From contig PBMM01000030.1 in assembly GCA_002723635.1 (NCBI GenBank), positions 40,906-51,479 on the forward strand: a DNA stretch of 10,574 nucleotides. Reading direction: 5' to 3'. The stretch's first letter is position 1; each line of letters starts with the position of its first letter. The notes beneath the pieces are model-generated. The model did not search any database. It worked only from the letters and a program-made list of their open reading frames with translations, and was not told the origin of the DNA. Both the position numbers and the translations under genes were made by a program. The DNA comes from Methanobacteriota archaeon (GTDB lineage Archaea > Thermoplasmatota > Poseidoniia > Poseidoniales > Poseidoniaceae). Shown here piece by piece: positions 5,357-10,574 of this stretch.

Positions 5357-6566
5357 ATTTGCTGGCCATCGTTAGTGCACGCCGCTTTGGCTTCGGCGGA
5401 GCGACGTAGCGTGTGAAGGATGTGTAGTCAGAATTACGCTCGTACGGTTCCGCTCCAGCGTCCTGAATGAGACGGGCCATACGACGTCGATCGGCATCCA
5501 AGGGGGCGGTGGAACCGGCAAGATGCATGATGGATTCCTTGTGGACGGTCCCGTCGATATCGTCTGCACCAAATCGCAACGCGAGTTCACCCAATCCGTC
5601 TCCAACGTTCATACGGTAGGCCTTGATGTGCGGAATGCTGTCGAGCATGAGCCTCGAAATCGCAATGGTGCGCAACACTTCGGCTCCGGTGGCCAGTTGT
5701 GCCTGGGGTAAGCGTGAGTGGTCTGGGAGGAATGGGTAAGGTACGAAGCACTGGAAACCACCCGTGGCATCGGCCACCTCGCGCAACCGCAGCATGTGGA
5801 CGACCCGTTGCTCGAGGCTTTCCACCGTGCCGAAGAGCATGGTGCAGTTGCTGACATGGCCCAATTCGTGGACAGCGGTGTGAATGTCGAGGTATTCTTG
5901 GCTGCTTTCTTTCCCATTGCAAATGATGGCGCGAACTTCGTCGTCGAGAATCTCAGCCCCGCCGCCAGGAAGTTGGTCAAGGCCAGCATCGAACAGGCGT
6001 CTCAACGTGTCATGAACGGAAAGGTTGGATTGCTGAGCAAGGTGTTTCACTTCCACAGCAGTCAATGCTTTGATTGACACATGAGGATAAGCTGCCTTGG
6101 CGGCAGAGAACATGGCCTCGTATGTCGACACGTCCCACTCGGGGTGCAACCCGCCGACAGAATGGACTTCTGTGACGTGATCGGCGTAACGTCCGAGATC
6201 CTCGACGTAAGCCTCTGTGTCAAATGCGTAGGCGTCATCCTGCCGTTTTGAACGACGGAATGCGCAAAAGCGACAAGCAAGGGCGCAAACATTGGTCGGG
6301 TTGATGTGGACGTTGTGGTTAAAGAAGGCCCGGCGGCCGAAGCGAGCTTCCTTGGCCAAGAGGGCGAGGCGACCAATCTCCGGCAAATCGGGATGGTTGT
6401 ACAAAAGCAGGCCATGCTCAAGTTCGAGGCGCCCACCTGAAGCCAACTGCTCAATCACCGGTGCCAAGCCCTCGCTCCACGATTCAGCATGAACAGAAGC
6501 CAAGAAGTGTTCGTGCCATTCGTGGTTCGCTCCGGCGGCCTTGTGCTCAGCACGGACGGCCGCCAT
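5355..6566 (-). CDS. mqnE: Aminofutalosine synthase MqnE (radical SAM)
   Basis: MqnE uses S-adenosylmethionine and a 4Fe-4S cluster to join an adenosyl group to MqnA's product, forming 6-amino-6-deoxyfutalosine. In this 403-residue protein the radical-SAM cluster motif is C94-x3-C98-x2-C101 (TNVCALACRFCAFRR). VHSVGGLHPEWDVSTYEAMF, HVSIKALTAVEVKHLA, DQLPGGGAEILDDEVR and ELGHVSNCTMLFGTVES follow, as in MqnE; the CAFRR and GGGAEI forms favour MqnE over its relative MqnC. The ATG at 6566 has no clear Shine-Dalgarno. An inverted repeat lies 29-48 bases upstream, at the end of the ATPase gene. The gap to that gene is 37 bases, so mqnE may have its own promoter or be read through. MqnE makes the amino form, so the genome should also hold an aminofutalosine deaminase or a nucleosidase acting on it, and MqnC; none is in the window. 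Confidence 0.93.
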   Translation of the reverse strand: MAAVRAEHKAAGANHEWHEHFLASVHAESWSEGLAPVIEQLASGGRLELEHGLLLYNHPDLPEIGRLALLAKEARFGRRAFFNHNVHINPTNVCALACRFCAFRRSKRQDDAYAFDTEAYVEDLGRYADHVTEVHSVGGLHPEWDVSTYEAMFSAAKAAYPHVSIKALTAVEVKHLAQQSNLSVHDTLRRLFDAGLDQLPGGGAEILDDEVRAIICNGKESSQEYLDIHTAVHELGHVSNCTMLFGTVESLEQRVVHMLRLREVADATGGFQCFVPYPFLPDHSRLPQAQLATGAEVLRTIAISRLMLDSIPHIKAYRMNVGDGLGELALRFGADDIDGTVHKESIMHLAGSTAPLDADRRRMARLIQDAGAEPYERNSDYTSFTRYVAPPKPKRRALTMASK

Positions 6567-6603
6567 GCGAATTTCTCAAGCCCGGAACGTTTCAACATGG
6601 TGT

Positions 6604-9504
<2,901 letters not shown>

Positions 9505-9580
9505 GTTTGTGAACGACAACATGGTTTGCCCATGAAGATGATGGTCGCTCACCTTCGGCCGATGCTTTGACGATGAACGG
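9505..9580. promoter_or_regulatory. Divergent intergenic region between the ATPase and OPT transporter genes
   Basis: These 76 bases separate the two start codons and must hold both promoters, or at least their downstream ends. The region is not AT-rich, and I see no TATA box, purine-rich BRE or Shine-Dalgarno for either gene. Short ATG/CAT runs make both starts uncertain by a few codons. The shared control region suggests common regulation, but no operator is evident. Confidence 0.5.
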
Positions 9581-10574
9581 ATGATTCGGCATGTCGTGGC
9601 CGCCACAGAAGACCCCTTCATTCCGGCCGACGTGACTGTCCCGGAGCTCACCGTCCGCGTCCTCATCGTTGGCATCGTTCTCGGGGTACTCATGACCGCT
9701 GCGAACGCATATCTTGGCCTCTATGCAGGCATGACCGTTTCGGCCAGCATTCCTGCGGCCGTGATGTCAATGATCATCCTGCGGTTGATGTTCAACGACG
9801 TTACCATTTTGGAAAACAACAGCGTTCAGACCATGGCCAGCGCCGGTGAAAGCTTGGCGGCTGGAATCATTTTCACTGTCCCTGCTTTCCTCGTTGTTGG
9901 ACTCTGGACCGACATCGACTGGGGCATCACGCTCGCCATTGCGTTGCTTGGTGGATGGTTGGGGACGATGTTCACCATCGCTCTACGCCGATTGTTCATT
10001 GTAGAGGAAGCCCTTCCGTATCCCGAAGGCGTCGCTTGCCGCGAAGTCCTCGTCGCCGGAGAGGAGGGCGGAGATGGCATGGTCGCCATTCTCTATGCTC
10101 TCGGCATCGGTGCCTTGTACGGCTTCGTGGTAAAGGTCACAGCCGCTGTGCACCATGCAGTGGAAGGTGCGATAAGTTTCCTTGGCACCCGACTTTATGC
10201 TGGTGCAGACCTCTCAGTAGCCTTATTTTCCGTTGGCTTCATCGTTGGACTCCGCATTGCTTCGTTCATTTTCTTGGGTGGAGTGATCGGGTTCGGCATC
10301 CTCACGCCCGTGTACGGCCTTGTCAATGGTTGGCCGGAAGGGGACATTACGGTAGGATTCACGTCGATTTTCCTTAGCCAAATCCGCTACATCGGCGTTG
10401 GAGCAATGGTTGTTGGCGGCGTCCATACCCTTTGGATGATGAGGAAAACCATCGTGGAAGGCCTCTCTGGTGCATTCAAGGCTACGGACGGAGAGGCTGA
10501 ACTCTTGCTCCGGACGGAACAGGACATCCCGCTTCGCTACGTGGCCATGGTGGTCGCGGGTCTCGTTGTGTTGA
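9581..10574 (+). CDS. OPT-family oligopeptide/metal-chelate transporter, N-terminal half
   Basis: The reading frame opens after a TGA at 9539-9541, has its first ATG at 9581 and runs 331 codons to the window edge without a stop. Family members are usually about 600-700 residues, so roughly half is visible. The protein is polytopic. Signatures of the prokaryotic OPT group are ELTVRVLIVGIVLGVLMTAA (22-41), NAYLGLYAGMTVSASIPAAV, ENNSVQTMASAGESLAAG, the loop ALPYPEGVACREVL, GLRIASFIFLGG and RYIGVGAMVVGG. OPT proteins import small peptides or metal-chelate complexes using the proton gradient; the substrate here cannot be told from sequence. No Shine-Dalgarno precedes the ATG, so translation may be leaderless or start at GTG 9596. 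It is divergent from the Ca2+ ATPase gene. Confidence 0.92.
   Translation, partial: MIRHVVAATEDPFIPADVTVPELTVRVLIVGIVLGVLMTAANAYLGLYAGMTVSASIPAAVMSMIILRLMFNDVTILENNSVQTMASAGESLAAGIIFTVPAFLVVGLWTDIDWGITLAIALLGGWLGTMFTIALRRLFIVEEALPYPEGVACREVLVAGEEGGDGMVAILYALGIGALYGFVVKVTAAVHHAVEGAISFLGTRLYAGADLSVALFSVGFIVGLRIASFIFLGGVIGFGILTPVYGLVNGWPEGDITVGFTSIFLSQIRYIGVGAMVVGGVHTLWMMRKTIVEGLSGAFKATDGEAELLLRTEQDIPLRYVAMVVAGLVVL

Noticed and set aside
5587..5989. Minus-strand open frames overlapping mqnE in other frames
   Set aside because: They are out of frame with the intact radical-SAM gene and contain none of its motifs; there is no sign of a frameshift.
9505..9693. A 63-residue N-terminal extension of the ATPase, open to an ATG at 9693
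   Set aside because: The extra residues are Ser/Thr/Arg-rich and unlike the family N-terminus, and the extension would run over the start of the divergent OPT gene, whose codons explain this stretch.

Overview
The window looks like a chromosomal segment of an archaeon, most likely a planktonic euryarchaeon of the Marine Group II/Poseidoniales type. The archaeal call rests on a complete archaeal/eukaryotic-type DNA primase small subunit (PriS) embedded in short-spaced, intron-free, co-directional genes with prokaryotic ribosome binding sites. The Poseidoniales-type assignment is inference from overall style: moderate GC, Ala/Pro-rich linker proteins, menaquinone genes and an OPT transporter. 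No rRNA, tRNA, CRISPR array, insertion sequence or phage gene was seen.

Layout: nine genes on the minus strand fill almost everything from 9504 down to 1. In transcription order they are a P2A-type Ca2+ ATPase of the PMR1/SPCA kind (6604-9504); three menaquinone genes of the futalosine pathway, mqnE (5355-6566), mqnA (4530-5345) and mqnD (3605-4513); a half-size deoxyhypusine hydroxylase-like HEAT-repeat protein (3126-3608); a 67-residue zinc-ribbon protein (2875-3078); priS (1634-2836); an Ala/Pro-rich protein with a C-terminal tandem repeat (601-1560); and the start of an RDD-like membrane protein (1-590), cut by the window edge. On the plus strand, divergent from the ATPase, an OPT-family oligopeptide/metal-chelate transporter starts at 9581 and runs off the right edge. 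Intergenic gaps are 76 bases or less, so there is no long non-coding stretch.

How the genes fit: MqnA removes water from chorismate, MqnE joins that product to S-adenosylmethionine-derived adenosine to make aminofutalosine, and MqnD acts at the end of the shared pathway to release 1,4-dihydroxy-6-naphthoate. The hydrolase/deaminase step and MqnC are not in the window. The mqnE-mqnA-mqnD-hydroxylase block is tight (9-base gap, 16-base gap, 4-base overlap), which suggests co-transcription. The downstream zinc-ribbon and primase genes mix respiration, translation-factor modification and replication in one run.

The most interesting item is the 160-residue protein at 3126-3608. It matches the C-terminal half of eukaryotic deoxyhypusine hydroxylase, including the linker that joins the two halves in the eukaryotic enzyme and both His-Glu iron-ligand pairs 33 residues apart. 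It may be a homodimeric hypusine-forming enzyme in an archaeon.
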